Assembly (NCBI RefSeq): GCF_030867145.1
Contig: NC_134439.1
Location: forward strand, 6,237,379-6,301,378
Source: Opisthocomus hoazin
Taxonomy: Eukaryota > Chordata > Aves > Opisthocomiformes > Opisthocomidae
Length of the DNA stretch: 64,000 nt
Direction of reading: 5' to 3'
Under the pieces are notes generated by a model. It worked only from the letters and a program-made list of their open reading frames with translations. It made no database searches and had not been told where the DNA came from. Position 1 is the stretch's first letter; each line of letters opens with the position of its first letter. A program made the position numbers and the translations under genes. Shown in pieces: positions 25,301 to 36,433 of this stretch.

Positions 25301-27942
25301 CCTAGGTAAGGCCTGTCTTTGTGTTAAATGCTGGGGTGTTTGGGCTAATGGTACTAGAACTTGCATGATAACAGATACAAATTCTTTTTCTCAGAAGCTT
25401 TCTTGGGATTCAGTGAAGCTTGGGGGGTCTCAGGCAAAATTGAACTTGTGGTCTGCAGGGGTTTAACAGAGTGGTTCCACCCTATGAGCTACGTGAGCAA
25501 AAGGAAAATCTGACAGGAGGTCAGATTTTTTAATGATAAATAACTCAGTGAAACTCCAGATTCCAAGAGTGTAAGCGCTGGCAGGAGAGCTTTTTGACAC
25601 TCCATGTGCGTGCCGACTGGGGATGTGGGGAGGTTCTGGTTCCAGGGGCAACATGAGCGGAACTGCAGCACTTTGCACGTTCCTGTCCTGGTTCCAAGCC
25701 AACCGGTGCCGTCAAAGGTCCGTGCCCCACTGTTGTGTTCAGTGTTGCATCCTTGGGGCTTCTGTCTCCTTTGAGCTTTGAATCATAGAAGCTGGCTCTG
25801 TGCCTGTCCAGGAACACCTGGATCCGCTTGCTCTGGGTTCCATGTCCCTCTGAGCTCTTAGGTGACGCCTGTTTATCTGGTGTCTGAGTACTTCAGTCTT
25901 TTACGCTTATCAGGACTGGCCCCGATGGGACCAGGTCAGTGCCGCTGTCCTCATTTTACAGAGAGGGGCCCTCTGTCTCCCAGATTCCTCCCCTGGATTC
26001 TTTAAGGTGTTCTTTCGAAAGGTGGGGTTCTGGATTCCAATGTTCAGCAGCGCTTCCTGCCGCATGGTCCATCGTGTACCCAGAGACCAACAATTAACGT
26101 GCTCCATCCTCTCCATAGATTTCCGTTTCCTCAATTCCAGTTTCCACCCCGTTGAGTAAGAGCCGTGTGGCTTTCTGAAGAGAAGTCAGGCAGGCCACAG
26201 AAGGCAGCGCGCTCATTCAGACCAACCAGTCGCTCGCTCCGAAAGCCGTTACGAAGCAGTTTGGAGTTTAGGGTAGGTTTATTGTCAGTACACACAGTAG
26301 TAATTAGCCATGTCTCTGGCTGTTTGTTCTGTTTCAGAGAATGGGAAAGTGGCCGTGGAGTACAATTCCTCCCAAGAGGAGCCCGCAGACTCCCTAACAG
26401 AAGAGGAACTGAAGGGACTTGTTCAGGTAAAACCGGTGGGTCTTCAGCTTTTGTGCAGGGCCTGTGTGTTCCATCTAGGGACTGGAGATGCAGCTGTTAA
26501 CCGTTACAGCCCCTGACAGCCTCCTTAAACCCCGGGAAGTAATCACATCTGGGAATTGTACAGCATGCCAGGGTTTTAAAACTCCTGCTTTTTGGGGTAT
26601 CTTTGTGCAGAAATGCATGTATATTTTAGCGCAGGAAAGTGAGCAGTTAGGGTGCGGCACTGTTACGGTGCAGGTTGACAAGTCTGACACACGACAGTGT
26701 CCAGGACTGCTCCTCGTAGAATCTGGGAGAGTGAAAACCCTGGTAAAGCCACAGGAGCTTAAATCAAATTATTTTTTAATAAGTTCTTCAATAAATCAAA
26801 CTCCCCATCTAGAAATGCACTTCATAAACGTGTCCTTACCCCAGAGGGAAGGACTGTTAAAAGCTTTGGTGAAATAAAAGCTTTGGTGCAATCCCTGCAG
26901 ATGATTGTGGGGTCTGTCAGCGTGCACCAAACAAAAACGCCCAGGTACAGCAGTAAAAGTTTAATCACTGTGCTCAGCAAGAGGAGTTCTGTGTGCCAGC
27001 TTTTGCACGCAGCCAGTCCCGAGCAGAGGCTTTCCGCCTCGCTTAGGTTGAAAACACTGCTGCTGACGAGGGGGGATGACCGACACGGCGGTCGGTGGAA
27101 AGCGAGCGTCCCTCTCGCGTGACGCATCGGCACCGCGCAGCGTCCAGCTCCTGCGGTTTGCGTGGCGGAGGTGTCCAATGAACCCTGTGGCATGTTACTC
27201 CGCCTGGTGACACTGAGTCACTGGTGTCCACGGGCACAGCTATCTTCCTTTCTTCCTGAAGAGTAAAACAGGAGGTGTTTTACTGTGTGGAGTAACTAAC
27301 ATCCACCAGATTATTTTTTTTAATCAGTTGAGAAGATGAAATTCCGTCTGGTTTGTTCTCTCTCTGCATTTTCCTCTGCACATCCCTTTCTATCTGCCTT
27401 CTTTGAAGCCCACGGAGAGCTGACCTAACAGGCAATGACCATAAGAGAAGTGAGCAGCAAAGTCAAACAGAAAGCCTGCTGCTCCTCAAACCTCTGTTCT
27501 ACCAGAAGCAACCTCCCCCGCCATCTCCTCACTTCCCTCGTGACGGAGTGTGGAAGGTAGTGTGGCCCTCTCCCTGCCGCAAGGCACCTTCCAGCCTGAG
27601 AGGAAGAGGAAGAGCCAGGAGTTTGGAAGGACTTGCTCGGGAGGAGAGCTGCTGGGTGTCCTTCTGGTTCATGGCCCTGTGATGGCCGTCAGTCCTTCCG
27701 AAACAGAAATGTTCCCGAGCTGTTAAATTCCAAGGAGGCTGTCTCTGCTACGTGGTCAAGATACAGAGCTTCCAGGCGCAGAGGGGTGAAGCTAAAATGT
27801 GTTGTAGAGAAAGAAATTTACTCTTGGTTTCTCTTCCCAGGTCAATGGATTGTCCTTGGAGCGGTTTGACCTCGAAGAAGAAGTTTTGTGTGACCTCAGT
27901 TTTGATGATGAGCTCCCTGGCTGGGAGATGCCATCTAATTAG
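22352..27942 (+). CDS. RDM1: RAD52 motif-containing protein 1, complete
   Basis: Seven exons: 22352-22438, 23270-23449, 23825-23947, 24431-24593, 25207-25305, 26338-26426 and 27841-27942 (stop TAG). Exons 1-2 give an RRM-type fold with LLVWGLEP (RNP2-like) and GCYAIIKFYSA (RNP1-like). Exon 3 has NKCQELANHYLGFNGWSSRII, the RAD52-like motif. Later exons carry KYLCAVEVALPNHG, KALSNAFQKILLVVLENGKVAVEY and an acidic end. About 281 residues are predicted, close to human RDM1 (284). The family binds DNA and RNA and is linked to the cisplatin response; vertebrate RDM1 was first studied in chicken DT40 cells. Phases agree at every junction. The exon 4 donor (gttcgt) is weak. I am confident in the name. 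Confidence 0.93.
22440..22740. repeat. GC-rich minisatellite at the start of RDM1 intron 1
   Basis: About eight units of roughly 38 bases, like ggctggggagcagggcccgggacccccc, begin right at the exon 1 donor. The array supports spurious frames on both strands. Confidence 0.88.
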
Positions 27943-28242
27943 CGCGGCGCCGTCTTCACGTCGTTTCCAAAAGTTCTGCAGCGTTTGATGAGGAATGAAA
28001 GCCTAACGCTGTGAAGTGACGTGTGCGTCAGATCCAGTGTTTTCTTTGTCTCTAAATACGTAACAGCGAAAGAAATGGGAAATGAACTGAGTGTTGCTAA
28101 AATGAAGCCCAAAAATATATGCTGGTTTTGGAGAGGAAGTGTTTTCCTGTCGACTTCTCCAGGTCAGCTGTATATGGAAGCCAGCCTAGCGGCACGATTA
28201 TTATTTAGACAGCGTAACAGATGTCCATAGCACTTCTAGAAA

Positions 28243-28248
28243 AATAAA
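28243..28248 (+). terminator. RDM1: Polyadenylation signal of RDM1
   Basis: AATAAA lies 301 bases after the RDM1 stop; no earlier canonical hexamer is seen. Confidence 0.75.
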
Positions 28249-29081
28249 AGGAACGAGCCCAGCCCGCCAGAGCCAACAGCTCAGGTTTGCTCTGATGTGC
28301 AGGAGGAAGCCGGCGACGGCAGGAGGAGACGCCTTACCAGCAGGAGTAGCTGTGGTCCCGACCCACGCCTGCACAGGCACAGAGAAAATACTTCTCCGAG
28401 TGAGATTTCTCTTAGGAGAAAGAAGCCGAAGTCCTGGCATAACGTGTTGAACCACGTGTGCCGCATGGGTTGAGCCCCAATGACAAGTAGTTGGGACGTT
28501 GTCACGATGTGAAGCAAAGATGCTTTTTAACAGGTTTTTCATTAAAGTAAGCCAGCTTTTGTAACTCTGTGTGGGGAGTGAACCTCAGAGGCAGCACAAG
28601 CAACAGGAAGGGGCGTCAGGCTCCCCAGATCACGAGGGGATGGGGGGGATGGGGATGCTGGTTTGGTAACAGACCCACGCTCAGGTTGTTTGACCACTGT
28701 CTGTGGAAAAAAAGCTGATTGAAAAATGGGAGAGAGCAGGCAGGAGCCACAGGAGTGATCTGAGATCCCTCTTGAAACAAGAGGAGCGTGGCCTCTTCAA
28801 TTTAACAAAAAAATTGAGGAGGGTGATTCGACGCCTGATCACCGGTGAGCTTTTTAACCGGGAAGGCGAAGGTGAAACAGGGTCCAGCGGCTGGACGACG
28901 AATGTGGAGAAATCCACGCAGGAAGGAAGCCGGAGCGCTTCCCGGGGGATAACACAGCAGGGAGGGAACGGCATCCTCCACCGCGGCGAGCTCTGGGACG
29001 GGGGCTGTATTTATTTTATGTTATACCTGCTGCTGGCGGGGAGGCCCGAAGCCGCACCCCGCCCCGAGGCGAGCGGCTGCC
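28249..29081. other. Intergenic, RDM1 to LRRC37-like gene
   Basis: The stretch holds a possible old CR1 remnant (about 28700-28960) and a GC-rich region just before the LRRC37-like start codon that may be its promoter. Nothing else was recognised. Confidence 0.5.
28700..28960 (+). mobile_element. Possible old CR1-type LINE remnant
   Basis: Phrases such as ggcctcttcaatttaacaaa, a following gatcac, and later agcggctgga resemble the layout of the 3' region of old CR1 families shared by reptiles and birds. The match is degraded and from memory, so it could be chance. Confidence 0.35.
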
Positions 29082-32000
29082 ATGGCGAAGCCGGCCCCTG
29101 GCCGTGCCCTGCTCCGCCATGGGCCCACTGCAGCGTGGCTGCTGGCCCTGCTGCTGCTCCCGGCGGCCCCAGGCCTGGCGCTGCCCTGCCCGCTGCCCTG
29201 CCGCTGCCGCCGCGAGCTGCTCGACTGCAGCCAGGCCGCCCTGGGCACCGTGCCCCCGGCCACCCGCCGCCGGGCCTTCGCCATCCTGTGAGTCCAGCAG
29301 CCACCCGCCCCGCCAGGCCCCACCAGGCCCCGCCAGGCCCCTCAGACCTGGTAACCCTGCCCGGGGCAGCTGGGAGGAGGCACCGGACAGAGGCAGCTCG
29401 GCCCCGGGGCAGGCTGGCCGCCTGTGCTGCCGTATCCCCGGGCGAGCTCCGCAGCCACATCTGCAAAGGGTTTGCTTTGGGGGGTGACGGTGTCCACCCT
29501 CTCTTGGCAGGAATTTCACTGGCAACTCCATTTCTTCCATCGAAAACCAAGCATGGAGGCACTACCCGTGGGCTGAGTACTTGTAAGTATCATCCAGCGT
29601 TGAAAATATCAGGAGTTCAGGTATTCTCAATCCTTTCCGTCTGGTGTTTGAGGCGAGGGTACGGCGAGCGCCCACACAAACCGTTTCCATCTGAACTCAA
29701 AGCTGAGCGGCTCAGCGAGGAGGGGGTGAATCCCTAGGGCTCCCTGGGGTAGCACGGAGCGCCCGGAGCTACGTCCCCTCTGACCCACGGGACCATCCCT
29801 GAGCCTGTTTCCTCAAGGATCGGGCTACGGTCAGCTTCAGCCAGTGCCTTCTCCTGCGGTGAGCGGCGATGATCCCCGCGGGGACTCGGAGAGGTGTTTC
29901 AGTAACGCTGCTGCAGGAGATTCCCCCTGAAAACCCCGTTTCCTCCCGGAGAGCAGCTGGCGGAGTGGTGAACGTCCGTTTGTCTCGTTGCAGGCTCCTG
30001 CAGGCCAACGATCTGCGGGCAGTGTGGAGGCGTTCGCTGGAGGGGCTGCTCCTGCTGAAGCACCTGTAGGTATCACAGAATCCCAGCATGGTGGGGGTTG
30101 GCAGGAACCTCTGTGGGTCACCCAGCCCAACCCCCTGCCCAAGCAGGGTCACCCACAGCAGGCTGCACAGCACTGCGTCCAGGTGGGGTCTGAATATCTC
30201 CAGAGAAGGAGACTCCACAGCCTCCCTGGGCAGCCTGGGCCAGGGCTCCGTCACCCTCAGAGGGAAGAAGTTCTTCCTTGGGTTCAGCTGGAGCTTCCTC
30301 TGCTTCAGTTTGTGCCCGTTGGCCCTCGTCCTGTCGCTGGGCACCACTGGAAAGAGTCTGGCCCCGTCCTCCTGACCCCCACCCTGAAGATATTTATAAG
30401 CACCATCCCCTCGCCCTCCTCCAGCCCTGCTGCTTGGCCCGGCCCCATGCCAGCGTGCTGTGTTCCTCCTCGGTTTCAAGCTGCAGCCAGAGCAGAGCCG
30501 GGCGGCTCAGTGCTGCCGTGGAGCCTGGTGAGAGGATTCCCATCGGGGAACGATGCAGCTTTCGTTTCCCCAAATCCAACCAAGAGGAGGAGGCTTCTGC
30601 CCTTTGCACAGACACTGGCTGACCTGTGGTCAGCCCCAAGCTAACAGTGACCTCCCACGCCCTGGGAGATTGCCTCTGGCAATCTGAGGACCAAAAGTTT
30701 TCGGGTGAGAACCACTTAGAGCAAGGCAAAACCCCTGCAGGCTTTGCTTCTGCTAGGGTTTGGGTGGACAGACCTCCCCTGGGGTGAGGACGGAGCCTCA
30801 GATGGCTGCTGGCTCTTGGGACAGCCTCTCCAGTGGCCATCCCAGGTGGCAAGAGAAGCCTGCACTACCCCTTCCTCTGCTAAAATCCCAGCCAGACTGC
30901 GCTTGGGAGGTCTCTACTTCAACCTCCTGCTCTGAGCAGGGCTGACCTCAGAGCTAGCACAGGGGGGTTTCCTACAAAAAAAACAGTGAGGTTGCTCAGG
31001 GCCGTACCCAGCTGAGTCCTCACTCTTCTTGGAGGAGAAACAAATGTGCGTCTGCGTCCACACAGTGTCATCTGGAACTGCAACAAGCGCTCTGTCTCTA
31101 ACACTGGAAGGGAGCAGAGGAGCATTCGGGTTTTTTTCTCCTTCAAGTTCAGTTTTGCACGTATTTTAGGGTTTCCTGTGTGGTGCAGGCAAAGGAAGTG
31201 TGAAGTAAGAATGACAAAATCTTGCCCTGTTGTCTGTCCTCTGCTTGGCTGCCATCACGTTTGCTTTTCTTATCTCAAAGCCTGAGAGGCAGAAATAAAT
31301 CCCACGGTGGAGGCTCGGAGCTTTAGTGCCCAGTGCCCAGACTACCTGAGCCTCAGAGGAGACACGGGTACAGTCACTTCTCAGCACAAACCTCACGGCA
31401 AAGATAAAAATACTGCTCATGTGGAAAAGCTGACAGCAAGGGTAGCCCTGGCTCGGAATTGACTCATGAGGGTCATGGTTTGGGTCCCACTCCTCTGTTA
31501 TCAGAGTGGCTGAAATGAGGACACAGCGAGGTGTCCCAAAATCCCCTCCATTGCTCATATTCATAGATCACAGCAAGTGTCTCAGCTCCACAGCCATCTG
31601 CATTTGTAGTGTCATTTGCTGAATGTGGCCCTTACACGCTCGCGTTTTTCCCACAAAAAGGGAGGGTTTGTATTTTCTAGTATGCATGCTGGTGTGGAAA
31701 GAGCCAAGTCCAGGGTGGTCCTGGCCCTTCTGGAGCTCCCCTGCGGTGAGCCAGCCCTAGGGCTGCATCTAAGCCTTGTCTCAATGCTGGGGAATGGTGG
31801 AAAACAAGGTAGTGCCAGTGCTGGGGCCCACTGCCCACACAAGCTCCCCCTCCCCGCGTCTTTTTAGCAGGTATGTGTGCCCTACATCGTAGAAAAGAAG
31901 GATCCAAGAACTTCAAAGCAGAAAGCATGTTCTGCAGGATGTGGGTTGCAGGCTAAATGAGTCAGGTTGGGAAGAAACAGGCTTCCAGCCACACTCCGCT

Positions 32001-33661
32001 TCCACGGGGCTGCAGACTGAGCTCTCCAAAGCGCTTCTGAGATTGCGCGTGTGAAGACCTTCCTCCCACCGCCCGGCAGCCTCCCTGGGAGGTCCAGAGC
32101 CCGCAGGCGAGAGCTGCAGTCGCTCCCTGAACACCCTCTCCAGTAGCGCAGCCATCTCCTACAGAAGAGACCTTGTGCATTCATCTCCTCTAATTTCAGA
32201 TGCCTAATAATTGCCCAGGATTAAGCTGGTTGTTCAGGGTCTCTTCATTTTCCACGGAGAGGAACAGGCACTTCCCATTCACCCAAGCCATCTTGGGAAC
32301 CTGTCTGAGGAGGGGATGAATCACTCCCCGGGAACATTTCTCTCTCGCTGTTCACCACAGAACAAGCCCGGGCAGCGAATTCAGGCTGAGCCAATGAACA
32401 CTTTGGCTTCTAAAGCCGGGTCAGGTGAATCCCGCAGCGGCTGGGTGTCTACACGCATCTCACAGCAGAGCTGTACAGGGAAGAGGACTTTGGGTTACCC
32501 CTTCATTCTGCCCTTTCCAGACTTCCGTGATCTTCCTTTTGCATCTTTCATAGGATCCCTTTAACATGACTTTTTCACCAAAAAGGGATTAAGAGGAAAA
32601 TAACCATTTTCCTCACACGTGTGGGTACCAGTCCATCCCTGAGCCCTCAGACAAGAGGTTCTGCTCAGGCTTTCCTGGCTGACTTCAGCAAGCAAAGCAC
32701 TGATGGCACCCAGGGAAGGTGGGCTGCATCTCTCTGGCGTATCCAGAGGGTCACAAATCGGTGTGGGCCATGCAAATACTTCCTCAGCTGCTAAACTGTG
32801 CCTGCCTAAAGAATCTTTTCAGTTATCAGAGAGAAAAATCAAGCCTTAAAATAATTCTGGTGGGATCAGAGCTAGAAAAAAAATCACTGAGATGAAAGCC
32901 ACCTCAGTCAGGAGGGTTATCACAGGTTACACACCACTGCAAGCTAATAGCAGATATAAACACCGCGTGAAATCAGAGCCGTGTAACATAGATGCTGCCA
33001 GTGTCAAAGCAAGAGAAAGTAAACATGACCGTGCAAATGTAATTAATATTCTGTGTTCTAATTTTAACAGGGATTTATCTTGCAACAAAATCCCGTGGAT
33101 TGAGGAACATGCTTTTGAGCCACTTCCTTTTTTGCAGCTTATGTGAGTTATAAAAGTTTCTTTCTAGTGTATTTACTGAAGCCTGTTTGCATTTATCACC
33201 CTTTTTGTGCTAGAAGACGTTCCTGTTATTTTTAGAACTATGACTAAATTTCTCCTGCTAAAAGAGTGACGGAGCTGAAGAGATCAATGCAGATGGCTGG
33301 ATGACCCACAGCAGGATGAGAGACCACAGCATGGTCGTCCAAACGCAGCCATAATAGAAGCCATTTCTTGAAGGCTTGCTGCTGCATCCTGGAACAAAAA
33401 TAGATTAAGCACATGTGCACTTCATTTCCTCTCCTTGACAGGTTCAAAAAAAATCGAGAAAGCAGCAGTTTCCTCCCTATTCTACCTTGGATTTGCATAT
33501 TTCCTACCAATCAATACTGCTTCGCTCCAGCTTCCTGTAGCACAGGTCCAATTCATTTCTGTGATCTTCTTCTTCCCCAGAAACCTTGGTGGGAATCTCA
33601 TCACGCAGATCCGTGACGGCACTTTCCAGGCGTGGCACGGGATGCAGTTCTTACAGAAGCT
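29082..33661 (+). CDS. LRRC37-like leucine-rich-repeat protein, N-terminal exons (3' part not found)
   Basis: Five exons: 29082-29287, 29511-29582, 29994-30065, 33071-33142 and 33581-33661. All are joined after the second base of a Leu or Met codon, and most repeat exons are exactly 72 bases, one LRR each. Exon 1 has a Leu-rich signal peptide and a cysteine-rich LRR N-cap (CPLPCRCRRELLDCS). Repeats read NFTGNSISSIENQAW, LLQANDLRAVW, DLSCNKIPWIEEHAFEPLPFLQ and NLGGNLITQI...GTFQAWHGMQFLQKL. The last two are diagnostic of the LRRC37 family, whose function is poorly known and which expanded in primates. The copy lacks the huge repeat-rich N-terminus of primate members. Downstream exons (family end with coiled coil and membrane helix) are not visible before the CR1 copy and the gap, so the gene is incomplete or broken. 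Confidence 0.72.
30070..30403 (-). mobile_element. CR1 LINE 3' fragment, antisense, in LRRC37-like intron 3
   Basis: It starts 4 bases after the exon 3 donor with tatcacagaatcccagcatgg and runs through gaagttcttccttgggttcagctgg to gatatttataagcacc. The insertion lies directly against the splice donor (gtaggt). Confidence 0.92.
30404..33070. other. LRRC37-like intron 3, remaining part
   Basis: About 2.7 kb without a recognisable exon or repeat tail. It ends with a pyrimidine-rich acceptor (ctaattttaacag) before the exon at 33071. Confidence 0.6.
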
Positions 33662-34179
33662 GTAAGTGTGACAAGGTCTAAAGGCAGGTCAGAGCAGGAC
33701 TCCGCAGTGACAGCGGGGCACAGCAGATTTGCTCTCCGTAAAGAGCGGAATCCTACTAGAGATGTCATCCAGGGTCCGTCGGGACTCTGCAGCCTGCAAG
33801 CCACATTCTCCTGGCCTGCTTATCTTCTCTATGGCCTCCCTGAACCAGCATCAGGTTCACACAGGAGTGGTGGGAGCCCAGGGGGAACAGATAAGAAAGA
33901 AATGCTGCGGGAAGGCAGGGTGATGCAGGGTACGGGATGTGACCCGGATTTCTAGGCAGAAATTTCACTTTGTGCATTTGCGTTTAAAAGTAAAGGGTCT
34001 CAAAAACATCCACACAAAGGAAACTTTGTTCTTTTGGTGTCATGAGAAAACGTGACTTAAGCCATAGGCAGTTCTGTCACGAAGCCCTGCCAGGGACAGC
34101 ATCACCGCTTCCATCTGGACCTGAATTAAGTGAGAAGCCGGGTTTTTTGCCCAGCAAGGGTCCCTTTCTCCAGCGGCAA

Positions 34180-34340
34180 ACCCGCAGCGGCGAGGCGGCC
34201 GAAGCGCCGGGGCAGAGAGCAGACCCCAGCCCCCCCCCGAGCGGGAAAGCAGGAGGCGCCGACCGGCGGCAGCGCGGACTCCGAGGGGGCGGAGCCGAGC
34301 GTGACCGCGGCCACGCCCCGCACGGGTAAGAGCAGCCCCG
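34180..34340 (+). promoter_or_regulatory. Small CpG island with a splice-donor-like end
   Basis: The stretch is dense in CpG (gcagcggcgaggcggccgaag, ggggcggagccgagcgtgaccgcgg) and ends in cacgggtaagagc, a good donor. It could be the promoter and a non-coding first exon of CCDC103, which lies downstream on the same strand, or the outer part of the CR1 5' end that follows. Transcript data would decide. Confidence 0.35.
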
Positions 34341-34344
34341 GGAG

Positions 34345-35173
34345 CGCGGGGGGTGGAGGCGGTTGGGGAGTGGCGCGGCAGCTCAGTTCTCGCGGCCGTT
34401 CAGCTCAGTTCTCGCGGCCGTTCAGCTCAGTTCTCGCGGCCGTTCAGCTCAGCTCAGTTCTCGCGGCCGTTCAGCTCAGTTCTCGCGGCCGTTCAGCTCA
34501 GTTCTCGCGGCAGTTCAGCTCAGTTCAGTTCTCGCGGCAGTTGGCGCGGGCAGGGTGCAGCCCCCCCTCCTGGCCACTCGAGCCGTGGGCATCGCCCACC
34601 CAGGAGACGTTCTGACTGTGGTGGCTGCCCGTGGGAAAGCCGTTGCTCGAAGGAGCGTGGGGACCCAGACGGAGGCCCCACGCGAGGACACAGCTGTCCG
34701 GGTCTCCGGCTGCAGGGAGTGCCTGAGCCTGGCGCTCGTACCGGGGGACAGCAGAGACAGCGGCGGTGTTCGGTGACCTGCTCAGCCTGGTGGCAGAGCT
34801 GAAGGAGGAAGTGGAGAGGTTGAGGAGCATCCAGGAGTGTGAGAGGGAGATCGACTGGTGGAGCCGCTCCCTGCCCTCCCTGAGGCAGAGGCAGCAGGAG
34901 GTGGCTCCACAGAAAGCAGAGAACCCCCAACCCTCTTGCCACCGAGCAGAAAGAGGGGACCTAAGAGATGGGGGGGAATGGAAACGGGTCCCTGCTCGGG
35001 GGGTAAGCAAATCTCCCCCCGGCCTCCCTCACCGGCCCAGTTGCCCGTAAGCAACAGATATGGGGCTCTGGAATGTGAGGGACCGGCCACAGAGGATGTG
35101 GGTGAAGGTGAAGCTCCATCCAGGGGGTTGCCCAGGACGAGTCAGACAGCCCCACGTCTTACAACTGCCTCAG
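34345..35173 (+). mobile_element. CR1 LINE 5' end and start of ORF1, cut by the assembly gap
   Basis: A 5' part with a tandem array is followed by frames matching bird CR1 ORF1: SVGTQTEAP, then DLLSLVAELKEEVERLRS, ECEREIDWWSRSLPSLRQ and VSNRYGALE. Full CR1 ORF1 goes on to an SGNH esterase-like domain, which would begin beyond the gap. The ORF1 frame changes near 34770, so the copy is not intact. CR1 5' ends are rare because most copies are 5'-truncated; this may be a long copy whose body was lost to the gap. Confidence 0.7.
34378..34545 (+). repeat. Array of about seven 22-bp units in the CR1 5' region
   Basis: The unit is ttcagctcagttctcgcggc plus two bases (cg or ag). Two of the units carry an extra five bases from a repeated agctc or agttc. 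LINE 5' regions often carry tandem monomers that act as promoter; that role is inferred. Confidence 0.85.
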
Positions 35174-35373
35174 NNNNNNNNNNNNNNNNNNNNNNNNNNN
35201 NNNNNNNNNNNNNNNNNNNNNNNNNNNNNNNNNNNNNNNNNNNNNNNNNNNNNNNNNNNNNNNNNNNNNNNNNNNNNNNNNNNNNNNNNNNNNNNNNNNN
35301 NNNNNNNNNNNNNNNNNNNNNNNNNNNNNNNNNNNNNNNNNNNNNNNNNNNNNNNNNNNNNNNNNNNNNNNNN
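35174..35373. other. Assembly gap (200 N)
   Basis: Exactly 200 N, the conventional size for a gap of unknown length. It lies between the CR1 ORF1 start and a minisatellite, so real missing sequence may be several kilobases and could hold the LRRC37-like 3' exons and CCDC103 exon 1. Confidence 0.99.
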
Positions 35374-35560
35374 TCAGACTCCGGGTTCAGATGCAGGACC
35401 AGAGCTCAGATGTGGGACCACGGCTCAGACATGGAGCCCTGCCTCCCGGTTTGAGTGTGGGACCACAGCTCTGGGTTCAGATGCGGGACCACGGCTCAGA
35501 CACAGCACCCCATCTCCAGGTGTGAATGGGGAACCATGGCTCAGACATGGAGCCCGCATC
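35374..35560. repeat. Minisatellite with units like tgggaccacggctcaga
   Basis: Imperfect units of about 20-40 bases (gggaccacagctctgggttcag, gggaccacggctcagacatg) start right at the gap edge. The same family appears at 63670-64000. Confidence 0.88.
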
Positions 35561-36330
35561 CTCCAAGCCGGTAGGGGGCGCCCCAGTACCGGGGGGGACC
35601 CCAAAACCCGGGGGACACCCCAAAATCCCGGGGGGGGACACCCTTAAACCTTGGAGGGCTGATGGAGACCCCTGGGGTGGGAAGCGACACTGCCCGCAGC
35701 CTCCGAGCCAGTAGGGGGCGCCCCAGAACCCGGGGGGGGACCCCCAAAGCTCTGCGGGGCTGGGGAGGGGGGAGCACCACAGGTATGGGGGTCCCCCCCT
35801 GGGTTTTTGGGGGGCTGCTCGGATATACCATGGGGAGGCATTGTGGGGGTGCTGGGGGGGGGTTGGACCATGCTTGGGGTGCTGGGAGGGGGGGAATAAT
35901 TTTGGGGGTGCTGGGGGGGATCATTTTAGGGGTACCAAGGGGGCGTTGGACCATTCTAGGGGTTTGGGGGGGATCATTTTGGCGGTGCCGGGGGGTTGGA
36001 CCATTCTGGGGGGTTGGGGGGGGGATCATTTTAGGTGTGCCATGGGGGTTTGGACCATTTGGGGGGGTGCCCGGGGGGGGTTTTGGGGGTCACGGGGTGC
36101 ATTTTGGGGTGCCCCTGACACTCCCCGCACCCCCCCTAGCCCAAGGAGGGGCTGCAGCCCCAAGTCTGGGGGGGGGTTTGGGGTGGCTTTGGGGGGTCCC
36201 TGGGGCTGAAGCGCTGGGTCCTGGGGGTTTTGGGGGTCCCAGGGGGTTTTGGGGGTCCGGGGGTGCATTTTGGGGTGCTGCTGACCCCCCCCGTGCCCCC
36301 GCCAGCCCAAGGGGGTGTTCATCTGTCCTT
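35561..36330. repeat. G-rich minisatellite region
   Basis: Runs of g separated by short words (ttggaccattctgggggtt, ggatcattttgggggtgc) repeat imperfectly over about 770 bases. The + strand is strongly G-biased and gives long spurious Gly-rich frames. Confidence 0.85.
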
Positions 36331-36433
36331 CTGGGGGGGCTACTGAAAGATGGGGGGGTCATGGGGGGTCCATCTGTCCTCCTGGGGGTGCCACAGACCG
36401 ACACGGGGGGGTCACACCATCACCCTTCCCCCT

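Noticed and set aside
28703-29737. 344-residue plus-strand frame covering the LRRC37-like first exon
   Set aside because: It joins a repeat remnant, intron and a shifted reading of exon 1; the signal peptide plus LRR-cap frame starting at 29082 is the supported one.
34363-34615. Ser/Arg/Phe-rich frames (SRGRSAQFS repeats)
   Set aside because: These are translations of the 22-bp array in the CR1 5' region, not a repeat protein.
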